Source: Caulobacter sp. 32-67-35
Lineage (GTDB): Bacteria > Pseudomonadota > Alphaproteobacteria > Caulobacterales > Caulobacteraceae
NCBI GenBank assembly: GCA_002280875.1
Contig: NCEV01000006.1
Location: 99,730 to 163,729 of the forward strand
Reading direction: 5' to 3'
DNA length: 64,000 nucleotides
The position numbers and the translations under genes are program-made. Below the pieces are notes generated by a model. It was not told the origin of the DNA. It saw only the letters and a list, made by a program, of their open reading frames with translations, and ran no database searches. Shown one piece after another: positions 27,323-35,398 of the stretch. The stretch's first letter is position 1, and every line of letters begins with the position of its first letter.

Positions 27323-28585
27323 GTGGCATCGAAGGCGGCGCAGGGGCCAGAGCGCATCCGCATCCAGCAACGCGAAGCCGATCTTCTGGTCGCGGCGCAC
27401 GAGCGGTTCGTCGCGCGCAAGCCCGGCGGAAAGCGCCTGGTGCTGCGCTTTGCCATCCTTGAGGGCCTGGATCTCTGTGCGCGCGACCTGTCGGACGCCG
27501 ATCTGACAGGCTCCAACCTGACGGGCTGCAGGTTCGATCGTGCGCGTTTGGCCCGGGCCTGCCTGTTCGGCGCAGATCTTCAAGCCTGCAGTTTCATCGG
27601 GGCGTCTCTCGTCAGGGCCGACCTGCGCGGCGTACGACTGAAGGGCGCAAATCTCTCGCACGCCAACCTGACCCAGGCCGACCTGCGAGCCGGTCGGATC
27701 GCCATCTCCGACGAGGACACCAAGTTCGCCGTGCTCCGCCACAAGGTGCCGGCCGGTCAGCTGGACGGGGCCAATGTCACGGGCGCGGTGCTCGACAAGT
27801 CCCGGCTGGACGATGTGTCGGCGGCGGCGGCGGACTTTTCCGAATGTTCCATGCGCGGCGCAAAGCTCGTTGGCGCCAACCTCAAGAATGCCAGCCTGCG
27901 CGGCGCTGTGATCGACAATGTCGACGTGCGGGGGGCCAATCTCGAGAGCGCCGATTTCACCGATGCGGTGGTGACGCGCGTCGACCTGACCCAGGCCAAG
28001 ATGATGGGAGCCGTCATGGATCGTTGCCTGTGCGATCCCGGGCCGGAAGCCAGCGCCAAAGCGGCGGCGATCTTTGTGAAGCTGGCGGCGCACCGTGAAT
28101 GGGTCACCAGTGGCGGCAAGGCGGGCCAGCCCGCTGTGCTGGACGGAGAAGACCTGCGGCCTATCGCCGACATGGCCGGCGCCTTCCTGACCGCTGTCAG
28201 CGCCCGGAACGCCTGCCTGGCGGGCATGGATCTTCGGCGGATTTCTCTGCAGGGTGCGCTGCTGGAGGGCGCCGACCTGCGTGGCGCCATCCTGCGCGAA
28301 GCCGACCTGCGCGGCGCCAATCTGACCGCCGCCAATCTGAGGCAGGCTGATCTGCGCCGTACGATGCTCGGCGCGCTACCCTTCAAGGTCGATCGCGAGA
28401 AACCCACGGTCCTGGCGGAGGCCTGCCTGCGCTACGCTGACCTTCGTGAGGCTGATCTGGGCGACACAGACCTGGCCGACGCAGATCTGCACGGCGCCAA
28501 ACGCGCGGCGGCGCGCCCAGCTGTGGTCGATGACATGGGGGTCGACGACGCGGATAGCGACGAGACGTTCGTTCTGGACATGTAG
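27323..28585 (+). CDS. pentapeptide-repeat protein
   Basis: A 420-residue protein dominated by A(D/N)LXX pentapeptide repeats (for example ADLTGSNLTGCRFDRARL, ADLRGAILREADLRGANLTAANL). These are expected to fold as a right-handed quadrilateral beta-helix. The repeats form two blocks, about residues 50-235 and 300-400. A non-repeat, more helical segment separates them (about 238-290, PGPEASAKAAAIFVKLAAHREWVTSGGK). The C terminus is acidic (DDMGVDDADSDETFVLDM). There is no signal peptide, so it is probably cytoplasmic. Function is unknown; some relatives mimic DNA and protect gyrase, but nothing here shows that. It starts at GTG 27323 with GGGGAT upstream. Its stop directly abuts the stop of the next, convergent gene. 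Confidence 0.85.
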   Translation: MASKAAQGPERIRIQQREADLLVAAHERFVARKPGGKRLVLRFAILEGLDLCARDLSDADLTGSNLTGCRFDRARLARACLFGADLQACSFIGASLVRADLRGVRLKGANLSHANLTQADLRAGRIAISDEDTKFAVLRHKVPAGQLDGANVTGAVLDKSRLDDVSAAAADFSECSMRGAKLVGANLKNASLRGAVIDNVDVRGANLESADFTDAVVTRVDLTQAKMMGAVMDRCLCDPGPEASAKAAAIFVKLAAHREWVTSGGKAGQPAVLDGEDLRPIADMAGAFLTAVSARNACLAGMDLRRISLQGALLEGADLRGAILREADLRGANLTAANLRQADLRRTMLGALPFKVDREKPTVLAEACLRYADLREADLGDTDLADADLHGAKRAAARPAVVDDMGVDDADSDETFVLDM

Positions 28586-29782
28586 TCAGGCGCCGCGTCG
28601 CCGCGCCTCGCGCAAGGCCGCGCGATGGTCCGGGGCCGCGAGCTCGATCAGGGCCATGGCGCGGGCCTCGCCCTCCAGCGGCCGCAGATCGACAGCGCCA
28701 TGCTCGGTCACGACGATCCCAACCTCGGCCGCCGATAGCGTGGCCGGGACCTGCAGGCGGGGAACGATGCGGCTGACCGCGCCGCCCTTCGCAGTCGAAC
28801 CCAGGGCGATGATGGGTAGGCCGCCAGACGAGCGCCGCGCGCCGCCGATGAAGTCCGGCAAGCCACCCGGTCCCGAGATCGCCGCCCCGTCCACCCACTC
28901 GGCGTTCACCTGGCCCAGCAGATCGACCTCGATGGCTGAGTTGACCGCCACAAAGCCTGGGATCTTGGCGAGGCGGGCGACATCGTGGGTTTCAAGGGCG
29001 GGCGCCATCTCCACGCCTGGCAGGTCGGCGGCCCTTGCGTAAAAGGCCCGAGAGCCGAGCAGGCTGCCGGTCGTCACGCGTCGGAACAGGCCATGGCGAA
29101 CAAGGTCGGCGACCGGATCACAGATCATGCCGCTGTGCAGGGCAAGACCCTCCTTGCCGCTCAGCCCGGCCCACAGGGCGTCGCCCAGCCGACCGATCCC
29201 GGCTTGAACGGTCGCTCCGTTCGGTATCAGCGCGGCGATCTGTTCGATGATCCGCCGCTCGATGTCTCCCGCGACACGCACGGCGTATTCGACCAAGGGC
29301 GTGTCGAGCTCGACGATCTCGTCGAACCTGTCAATGGAGACGGCCGGAGATCCGGGCAACCGGGTCAAGGACGGGTTGATGACGCCAATCTTCAGCCCAC
29401 ATCGGTCCAGCGCCGTCGGGGCGAAATCTGTGGTCGGGCCGAACGAACACGATCCCGTCTGATCGGGCGGTGTGACCATGAACAGCCCCGCCGCATATCG
29501 ACTGGCGGCCACCCGCCGAGCAAAGCCGTGATAGGTCACGGGCAGGTGTTCGAACCGCCCCGCCGCCGCGATGGCCTGCCAGGCCGTTGACATGAAGGGG
29601 CCGGCCATACGCGCCTGGGGGCCAAGGCTGCTCCAGTCGAAGCTGTTGACGCCGGGAATGAAGCCGCCTTCGAAGGTCGCCGATCGCAGGGGTTCCAGCA
29701 GCCGCGACAACGGCGCGGCGGCGGAGGGCTCGGCGGCCGAGGCGCTCACGAAAACCCGGGTGTCTGGCGGCATGATGCTCAT
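28586..29782 (-). CDS. acetyl-CoA hydrolase/transferase-family protein (4-hydroxybutyrate CoA-transferase-like)
   Basis: A 398-residue family I CoA-transferase-like enzyme. The conserved blocks are TVQAGIGRLGDALWAGL, LALHSGMICD, the catalytic-Glu region FVAVNSAIEVDLLGQVNAE, GPGGLPDFIGGARRSSGG and VVTEHGAVDLR near the C terminus. Such enzymes move CoA between acetate and another acid or hydrolyse acyl-CoA. The substrate cannot be read from the sequence. It is slightly shorter than typical members (about 430). An alternative start is the ATG three codons further in. No partner genes are adjacent. Confidence 0.82.
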   Translation of the reverse strand: MSIMPPDTRVFVSASAAEPSAAAPLSRLLEPLRSATFEGGFIPGVNSFDWSSLGPQARMAGPFMSTAWQAIAAAGRFEHLPVTYHGFARRVAASRYAAGLFMVTPPDQTGSCSFGPTTDFAPTALDRCGLKIGVINPSLTRLPGSPAVSIDRFDEIVELDTPLVEYAVRVAGDIERRIIEQIAALIPNGATVQAGIGRLGDALWAGLSGKEGLALHSGMICDPVADLVRHGLFRRVTTGSLLGSRAFYARAADLPGVEMAPALETHDVARLAKIPGFVAVNSAIEVDLLGQVNAEWVDGAAISGPGGLPDFIGGARRSSGGLPIIALGSTAKGGAVSRIVPRLQVPATLSAAEVGIVVTEHGAVDLRPLEGEARAMALIELAAPDHRAALREARRRGA

Positions 29783-29863
29783 CGGCTTGGCAGGTGATGC
29801 GCCGCAGCATAGGCGAAAGCGACGCGGGTGTGGCGCCTTCCGCCAGGTCTGGCGGCCTTGCCC

Positions 29864-31525
29864 CTAAAGCCCGATCACCCAGTCGCCGGTCAAGGCCGAG
29901 ATATTCACGCCCGCCAGGATGATCTGGTCACCGCCGCCCAGGTCGATGATCGCGTTCGCCCCGCTCTGGTAGACACTGTAGGTCTCGCCCGGATCCAGCT
30001 GGATCCGGTCGCCCTGCGCGCGGTTGAAGTCGGTGATCAGGTCCAGACCGGCGCCGGCGAAGCTGTAGAAGATGTCTGCCCCGAGCCCGCCGGTGATGTT
30101 GTCGGCGCCGCGGTCGCCCGACAGCCAGTCATCGCCTTCGTCGCCGGACAGGACATCGTCGCCCTGACCGCCGCGAACGATGTCGCTGCCCACGCCGCCA
30201 TAGCAGACGTCATTGCCAAGGTTGCCGTTGACGATGTCATCACCCGCCTCGCCAAACAGCTGGTCGTTGTTCTGACCTCCCACGACCCAGTCCGCACCCG
30301 CGCCGCCATAGCCGAAATCAGCGCCGATATTGCCGTTGATCCGATCGAACCCGTCGCCGCCCGTGATGGTGTCATTGCCGTCATTGCCATCAAGCCGATC
30401 ATCGCCCGCCAGACCATTTATGGCGTCGGCGCCAGCTTCGCCGCGTAGCCAATTGGCCAGGTCGTTGCCGTGGATGGTGTCTGCGCCCGAGCCGCCCCGG
30501 GCGTCTTCGATCTTGGCGCCAGCGGCCACAGCCACATTGCCGACCAGACCACCGACGTCCGAGAAATGGCCTTCTCGCAGATCGATCGTCTGGGCGTTGC
30601 TGTAGCCAGAAAAGTCGAACGTGTCGGCTCCGCCAGCATCCCAGACAGCAAAGACCACCTTGGTCGAGGCGGTGCTGATCTCGAACCAGGATCGTCCGGC
30701 GTTGGAATTGAATCCGTAGGTGGTGTCGCTGGTCCGGGTCGTCATATTGGCCCCGTATTCCGCCTGAGCGGCCGCTATGTCGTCGAGCTGCGGCGCCGAG
30801 GCGTAGCGTCCCTCATAGCTGGCGCCTGTATTGCGCTCGCTGAAATAGCTCATCACCGTATATTGGCGGGAATCCTGATAATATTCAGCATGTTCCGCAT
30901 AGGTGAAGCTGGCGCCGTCGACGACGTCATAGTCGGAGGGATGGCCCAGCCCGATGGCGTGGCCCAGTTCATGGACAAGGACCGAGCCGCCGTAGTTGTT
31001 GGCTGTCGGCGTAACATTATAGCCCAGTGTTGCGTTGATCCAGACGTCGCCGGAACTGGCCGAGAAGGCGGGATTGCCCGGGAGATAGGCAAACGCTGAT
31101 GCGCCATCGACGCCGCTGGAATAGTTGCTGAACAGGATGGAGGCCTGGTTGCTGTAGGCTGCCTCTCCAACGGCGCCGGAACCGACCCGGACAAAGGTGA
31201 TGTTGGCGACATCCGACCAAGACGTCAGGGCCAGCTCCGCCTGTCTGATCTGGGCGGTGTTGAACCGTGAAAAGCCAGCCGAATCATCGGGCATGGTCTC
31301 GGGCGCCGTCGCGCGAAACCCATAGGTGATGGTGTAGGGCTGACCCAAGGCGGAAGACCAGCCGTTCTCGAAACCCACCAGGGTCAGGCCCGCCGTCTCG
31401 ATCGACAGGCTGGGCTTGCCATTGACCGTTACGCCGGTTCGGCCTTCTGCGTTCAGGTAGAACTGGGGATCTTCAGACCCCGCCTGAGCCAGGACTTCAG
31501 GATGGGACAGAACGTCGAAAGCCAT
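29864..31525 (-). CDS. secreted serralysin-type metalloprotease with RTX repeats
   Basis: A 553-residue protein. The metzincin zinc motif HELGHAIGLGHP begins at residue 185, and the Met-turn VMSYFSE lies about 40 residues later, as in serralysins. From about residue 340 to 480 there are many calcium-binding RTX nonapeptides (GGxGxDxxx pattern). A C-terminal domain with TDFNRAQGDRIQLD is typical of type I secretion substrates. There is no N-terminal signal peptide, in agreement with type I export. No ABC exporter or membrane-fusion gene lies within this window, so the exporter must be elsewhere, perhaps the S-layer system if this is Caulobacter. Confidence 0.92.
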   Translation of the reverse strand: MAFDVLSHPEVLAQAGSEDPQFYLNAEGRTGVTVNGKPSLSIETAGLTLVGFENGWSSALGQPYTITYGFRATAPETMPDDSAGFSRFNTAQIRQAELALTSWSDVANITFVRVGSGAVGEAAYSNQASILFSNYSSGVDGASAFAYLPGNPAFSASSGDVWINATLGYNVTPTANNYGGSVLVHELGHAIGLGHPSDYDVVDGASFTYAEHAEYYQDSRQYTVMSYFSERNTGASYEGRYASAPQLDDIAAAQAEYGANMTTRTSDTTYGFNSNAGRSWFEISTASTKVVFAVWDAGGADTFDFSGYSNAQTIDLREGHFSDVGGLVGNVAVAAGAKIEDARGGSGADTIHGNDLANWLRGEAGADAINGLAGDDRLDGNDGNDTITGGDGFDRINGNIGADFGYGGAGADWVVGGQNNDQLFGEAGDDIVNGNLGNDVCYGGVGSDIVRGGQGDDVLSGDEGDDWLSGDRGADNITGGLGADIFYSFAGAGLDLITDFNRAQGDRIQLDPGETYSVYQSGANAIIDLGGGDQIILAGVNISALTGDWVIGL

Positions 31526-31710
31526 GGCGCAAACTCACGCAAAGGGTCCCCCGACGTCCGGATGCTAGTCTGGCCGTCCGGCCGCGACAATCCCGCAGCC
31601 GTTGCGGCGGATGGACGCGCAACCAGTGAGCACCCGCGGCGGTGAACGGGTGGTTACGCTCACTCCCCCCTTTTGCGGAGTCCGGCCCGAGCGAGGACAA
31701 TGGAAGGGGG

Positions 31711-33756
31711 CTACTTCAGCCCCAGCTTCCCAGCGATCGCCGACCACGGCGCCAGCTTGAAGTTCTGGTTCTCGGGCGGCGAGACGTTGCGGCCGTCCTG
31801 GGCGATGAAGGCGCCGGCTTCCAGGCCCGCGCCGAGCGAGGCGCTGGTCACCTCAAGGCCATCGGTTTCCGAAACGCCGTCGATGCCAGTCGCGCCGTCG
31901 GCGATCACCGCGAAGCTGCCCACATAGGCGTTGTCGCCCTCGCGCCGGTAGACCGCGTAGCTGTTGTTGCCCTGGCTGGAGAGAACCAGATAGCCTTTTC
32001 CGCCCGCCTGGGCGTAGAGGCCCACACCTTCCAGGTCGTCCTTCAGAGCCGGGTTGTCGACCACGCGGGCGATGGCCTTGCGGGCGGCGCCGGTCGAAGG
32101 CTCGGCGCCCAGCTTCCACAGGGCGGTGTCTTCCTCGGCGATATAGAGCGCGCCCGTCTCGTCGTCGGCGACGCAGCCTTCGGTCTGGGTGTCGAACTTC
32201 AGGTCGCGAACCTTCTCGGCCCTCACCTTGCCGGCGGGGGTGGCGAGCAGCTTCCACTGGCGCACGCCGCCGTCCGGATCGCTGATGAACACAAAGGTCG
32301 CGCCCTTCCTGTTGCGATACATGCACAGGCCATAGGGATCCGAGAGGCCGGTGGCCTGGACGCCGTCGGCGACACTGGTCAGCTGGCGGGTGTCGGGATC
32401 GAAGCTGTAGATCGCGACGGCCTTCCTGGTGCGGTCGCTGGCCGTGACCAGCGTCACGGTCTTGCCGCCCAGCTTGAAGCCGTGGCGCAGGTCGACATTG
32501 TTCATCTTGCCGTCGGGCAGGTCCTGCAGCAGCTTGCCCGAAAGGTCATAGACCAGCAGGCCGCCCTTCTTGTCCGTGGCGATGATGGCGTGCTTGGCCG
32601 AGTCAGTCGGATGGACGAAGATCGCCGGATCATCGGCCGCGTCGCCGTCGTGTTCGACAGGCTGGGTCTCCATGGTCGCCTGCACCAGGGCCAGCTTGCT
32701 GGCCGTCGCCTCGGGCGCGGCCTGGCCGGGTGAGATCTTCAGGGCGGCGACGACGTCCTGCCACGACAGCACCCGGGTGTTGGCGCCCACCTTGCGGTCG
32801 TCGGAGACCAGCAGGGCGCCGGACGGCAGATCGGGGCCGACAGGCGCACGCAGGCCAAACAGGCCGGCCGGGCCCTCTATCGCATCGGCGCCGTTGGCCT
32901 GGATGCGGAAGGCGCCCAGGAACCTGTCCCCGGCATTGCGGTCATAGACGTTGTAGTCGCCCGCCTCGGCATTGGCGGCGACCAGATAATTGCCCTCCGC
33001 CCCACCGTTAAGGATGGCCAGACCGCCGACTTCGCCCTTGATGCGGCCCAGGCGGTTGATGTCGACAATGGTCGGCACGGCCTCGGCCTCGGGATCTGCG
33101 TCATAGCGCCAGATGCCGACCGCTTCCTGAGAGACATATAGCGCGCCGCTGGCGTCATCGGCGACGCAGTACTTGGCTTCCGACGACAGGTGCAGGCGGC
33201 GCACCAGGCGGCCGTCCAGTTTTCCCTCGGCGGTGGGGTACAGCAGCCACTGGTCCAGCTGACCCTCGCCACCGGTGGCGAAAGCATAGAGCGAGCCGTC
33301 GCGAGGACTCTTGTGCAGGCACAGGCCCTCACCGGCATAGCCCAGCATCAGTGGGCGTGCCTCGATGGCCTGGGCCTGGCCGGTGGCGAAGTCAAAAGCG
33401 GACAGGCGAATTCGCCCGGCCTGGCGATCCAGAACCGCCAGCACGGGGCGGCCGTCGAGATCGCGGGTGTCGACGGCGTAGGTTTCGCCGCCGGGCAGGG
33501 CGGCCCTGCGGGCGCCGTCCAGGTCATGAAACTCCAGCCCGCCCAGTTCGCCGGTCGCGGCGATGACGCTCTTTCGGGGATCGACGCTGTTGTAGAGCAG
33601 GACGGCCGCGTTGGCGCCGCCTTGCGCGGTGGGCGCGGTCGCGCCGACAGGGGCGACGCTGATGCTGGGCGCGGTGGTCTGGGCCAGGGCCGGACCGGCG
33701 ACGAACAGCAGGGCCAGGGCGCTGGCGGCGGCAAGGTGTTGGCGGCGATGGATCAT
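31711..33756 (-). CDS. two-domain beta-propeller phytase (3-phytase)
   Basis: A 681-residue secreted protein; ATG 33756 follows AGGGGGA and starts a signal peptide (MIHRRQHLAAASALALLFVAGPALAQ). The C-terminal half, from about 345 (VEHDGDAADDPAIFVHPTDSAKHAIIATDKKGGLLVYDL), is a complete beta-propeller phytase domain with the DDPAIW-like calcium/phosphate motif and DPYGLCMYR. The N-terminal half (about 45-335) is a second, diverged propeller, as in known dual-domain phytases. It would release phosphate from phytate in the periplasm or outside the cell. A tandem GCTGACG repeat with 11-bp period 54 bp upstream could be a Pho-box-like site. Confidence 0.9.
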   Translation of the reverse strand: MIHRRQHLAAASALALLFVAGPALAQTTAPSISVAPVGATAPTAQGGANAAVLLYNSVDPRKSVIAATGELGGLEFHDLDGARRAALPGGETYAVDTRDLDGRPVLAVLDRQAGRIRLSAFDFATGQAQAIEARPLMLGYAGEGLCLHKSPRDGSLYAFATGGEGQLDQWLLYPTAEGKLDGRLVRRLHLSSEAKYCVADDASGALYVSQEAVGIWRYDADPEAEAVPTIVDINRLGRIKGEVGGLAILNGGAEGNYLVAANAEAGDYNVYDRNAGDRFLGAFRIQANGADAIEGPAGLFGLRAPVGPDLPSGALLVSDDRKVGANTRVLSWQDVVAALKISPGQAAPEATASKLALVQATMETQPVEHDGDAADDPAIFVHPTDSAKHAIIATDKKGGLLVYDLSGKLLQDLPDGKMNNVDLRHGFKLGGKTVTLVTASDRTRKAVAIYSFDPDTRQLTSVADGVQATGLSDPYGLCMYRNRKGATFVFISDPDGGVRQWKLLATPAGKVRAEKVRDLKFDTQTEGCVADDETGALYIAEEDTALWKLGAEPSTGAARKAIARVVDNPALKDDLEGVGLYAQAGGKGYLVLSSQGNNSYAVYRREGDNAYVGSFAVIADGATGIDGVSETDGLEVTSASLGAGLEAGAFIAQDGRNVSPPENQNFKLAPWSAIAGKLGLK

Positions 33757-34104
33757 GGTGTCCCCCTGTGGTCGCATCTTGGTCGTACGACCGGATCTAG
33801 AGCAGCGGTGCTGACGCCACGCTGACGATCAACGGATTTGCCCTGGACGCGCTACCGCAGCGTCTGAATAGCCGCCTTATGGCGAGGTTTGGATACGCGT
33901 TCATGACGACCCGGCCGGTGTTCCGGGGGCGGATGGTGTCGCCCCTGACACATTCGGCAAATCGCTGTCACAATGGAGTGGTAGAGCACGCGCGGTTCCA
34001 GCGGTTCGCCGAGGCCGTTCAGGCGCTCTTGTCGTTACTGAAGTCTTCCTGACGATCTTCCCACCCGGTGGATCGCGATCCCGCGCGCGAAAGGACGCCT
34101 CGCC
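33757..34104. other. 348-bp intergenic region between divergent genes
   Basis: This contains the phytase promoter region with the tandem repeat at 33810-33827. A second TGTCA-containing stretch lies at about 33949-33975 (TGACACATT and GCTGTCACAATGG). The start region of the small gene at 34105 carries AAGGA about 11 nt upstream. No other gene is supported. Confidence 0.5.
33810..33827 (-). promoter_or_regulatory. tandem 7-bp repeat with 11-bp period upstream of phytase
   Basis: GCTGACG-CCAC-GCTGACG, read on the minus strand as GTCAGC-N5-GTCAGC. The 11-bp period and the GTCA core resemble the two half-sites bound by PhoB-type OmpR regulators. A related GTCAG-N6-GTCAG lies at 34354-34369 before the PepSY/regulator operon. 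Confidence 0.4.
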
Positions 34105-34326
34105 ATGCCTGATCTCGTCACCGTCACCTGCGAGGAGTTCGCCGACCTCCGCGCCAGCCTGCCCGCCATCACCGATCGCTATCTGTTCGACGTGCTGGGC
34201 ATCAGCGAGACCACCTGGGTCAAGCTGCGCAAGGGCCTGCCGATCAAGCGCATTACCCTGGAGCGCGCCCTGGCCAAACGCGAACGCTGGCGCGCCATGG
34301 GCGGCGCCGGCAGGATCGCCGCCTGA
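34105..34326 (+). CDS. small helix-turn-helix-like protein, function unknown
   Basis: A 73-residue protein, ATG 34105. The middle (LFDVLGISETTWVKLRKGLPIKRITLERALAKRER) has the spacing of a small helix-turn-helix such as a Cro/CI-like or Arc-like domain, with a basic C-terminal helix. I do not recognise a named family. Codon use matches its neighbours, supporting a real gene. It is followed by the PepSY gene after 67 nt. Confidence 0.55.
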   Translation: MPDLVTVTCEEFADLRASLPAITDRYLFDVLGISETTWVKLRKGLPIKRITLERALAKRERWRAMGGAGRIAA

Positions 34327-34353
34327 CCGCTTGACGGCCAGATGTTGCGGCGC

Positions 34354-34369
34354 GTCAGCGGCGTGTCAG
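34354..34369 (+). promoter_or_regulatory. tandem GTCAG repeat before the PepSY-regulator-kinase operon
   Basis: GTCAG at 34354-34358 and again at 34365-34369, an 11-bp period, 25 bp before the PepSY start. This is a plausible autoregulatory box for the OmpR-family regulator encoded just downstream. Confidence 0.4.
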
Positions 34370-34393
34370 GATGGTTGTGGAATCGTAGGCCCC

Positions 34394-34720
34394 ATGACCC
34401 AGCCCCTGATCAGAACCCGTCTAGCGCTCCTGTTGTTGCCGCTCGCCCTGGCCCTGGCGGCCGGCGGAGCCCAGGCCAGCGACAAGAAGCATAATCACGA
34501 GGTCGCGCGCGCCGCCCTGGCGCGCGGTGACGTCCTCCCGCTGACGAAGATACTCGCCATCGCCGCTCAGCGCGCGCCGGGGGAGGTGATCGACGTCGAA
34601 CTCGAAGAGGACAAAGGTCGGATGAAGTACGATCTGAAAATCCTGACGAAGGGCGGCCGGGTGCTGGAACTGGAGCTGGACGCCAAGAGCGGCGCGACCC
34701 TCAAGCTCGAGGAAGACTGA
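34394..34720 (+). CDS. periplasmic PepSY-domain protein
   Basis: A 108-residue protein with a signal peptide (MTQPLIRTRLALLLLPLALALAAGGAQA). One PepSY domain follows: ARGDVLPLTKILAIAAQRAPGEVIDVELEEDKGRMKYDLKILTKGGRVLELELDAKSGATLKLEED. PepSY proteins are small periplasmic modulators that often accompany two-component systems. It is directly followed by the response regulator (no gap) and sensor kinase genes, so it may tune the sensor. ATG 34394 was chosen as the start of the signal peptide. Confidence 0.85.
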   Translation: MTQPLIRTRLALLLLPLALALAAGGAQASDKKHNHEVARAALARGDVLPLTKILAIAAQRAPGEVIDVELEEDKGRMKYDLKILTKGGRVLELELDAKSGATLKLEED

Positions 34721-35398
34721 TTGCGCGCGCTCGTCGTCGAGGATGATCCGGTCGTCGGCCCTGATCTGGCGCGCGCGCTGGGCGCGGGCGGGTTCGTGGT
34801 CGATCTTGCCACGGACGGTGAGGCGGCTTCGTTCAGGGGCAGCGTCGAGGACTATGCCGTCGTGGTGCTGGACCTTGGCCTGCCGCACCTGGATGGCCTG
34901 TCGGTGCTGCGCCGCTGGCGGGCCGAGGGCCTGGCCTTCCCGGTGCTGATCCTGTCGGCCCGCGGTGACTGGACCGAGAAGGTCGAGGGCATCGAGGCCG
35001 GCGCTGACGACTATCTGGCCAAGCCCTTCGAGATGGGCGAGTTACTGGCGCGGACCCGGGGTCTGGTGCGCCGCGCCGCTGGCCGGGTCTCGCCTCTGAT
35101 CGAGATCGGCCGCCTGGTTCTCGATACGCGCCGCATGTCGGCCACTCTGGACGGCGCGCCGGTCCGCCTGTCGCCGCTGGAGTTCCGGTTGCTCGACTGC
35201 CTGGCTCACCAGCCCGGTCGCGCTGTTTCGGCGGGAGAACTGGCCGAGCAACTCTATGGTGCAACCGAAAGCGGCGACGCCAACGCCATCGAGGCCCTGG
35301 TCACGCGTCTGCGCCGCAAGGTGGGCGCTGATGTGATCGAGACGCGGCGGGGCTTTGGCTATCGCCTCGCCGGCGCCGGCGCCGGAGCCGGAGCGTGA
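34721..35398 (+). CDS. OmpR-family response regulator
   Basis: A 225-residue regulator with an apparent TTG start directly after the PepSY stop and GAGGAAG as ribosome binding site. The receiver domain (1-115) has the acidic pair Asp8/Asp9, phospho-acceptor Asp51 in VVLDLGLPHLDG, and the conserved Lys in YLAKPF. The DNA-binding winged helix (about 125-220) has LSPLEFRLLDCLAHQPGRAVSAGELAEQLY and VTRLRRKVGADVIETRRGFGYRL. The C terminus is an Ala/Gly tail (AGAGAGAGA). It overlaps the kinase gene by 4 nt. The signal is unknown; relatives include PhoP/FeuP-type regulators. Confidence 0.9.
   Translation: MRALVVEDDPVVGPDLARALGAGGFVVDLATDGEAASFRGSVEDYAVVVLDLGLPHLDGLSVLRRWRAEGLAFPVLILSARGDWTEKVEGIEAGADDYLAKPFEMGELLARTRGLVRRAAGRVSPLIEIGRLVLDTRRMSATLDGAPVRLSPLEFRLLDCLAHQPGRAVSAGELAEQLYGATESGDANAIEALVTRLRRKVGADVIETRRGFGYRLAGAGAGAGA

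Noticed and set aside
27480-28500. Repeat-like DNA in the pentapeptide gene
   Set aside because: Explained by the five-residue protein repeat; the spacers are not constant and no CRISPR-like palindromic units are present.
28586-29782. A possible deletion in the CoA-transferase-like gene
   Set aside because: It is slightly short, but the conserved blocks follow in the expected order with no break or frame change.
30060-30480. Repetitive DNA resembling a tandem array within the protease gene
   Set aside because: The repeats are RTX calcium-binding protein repeats with diverged codons, not a DNA repeat element.
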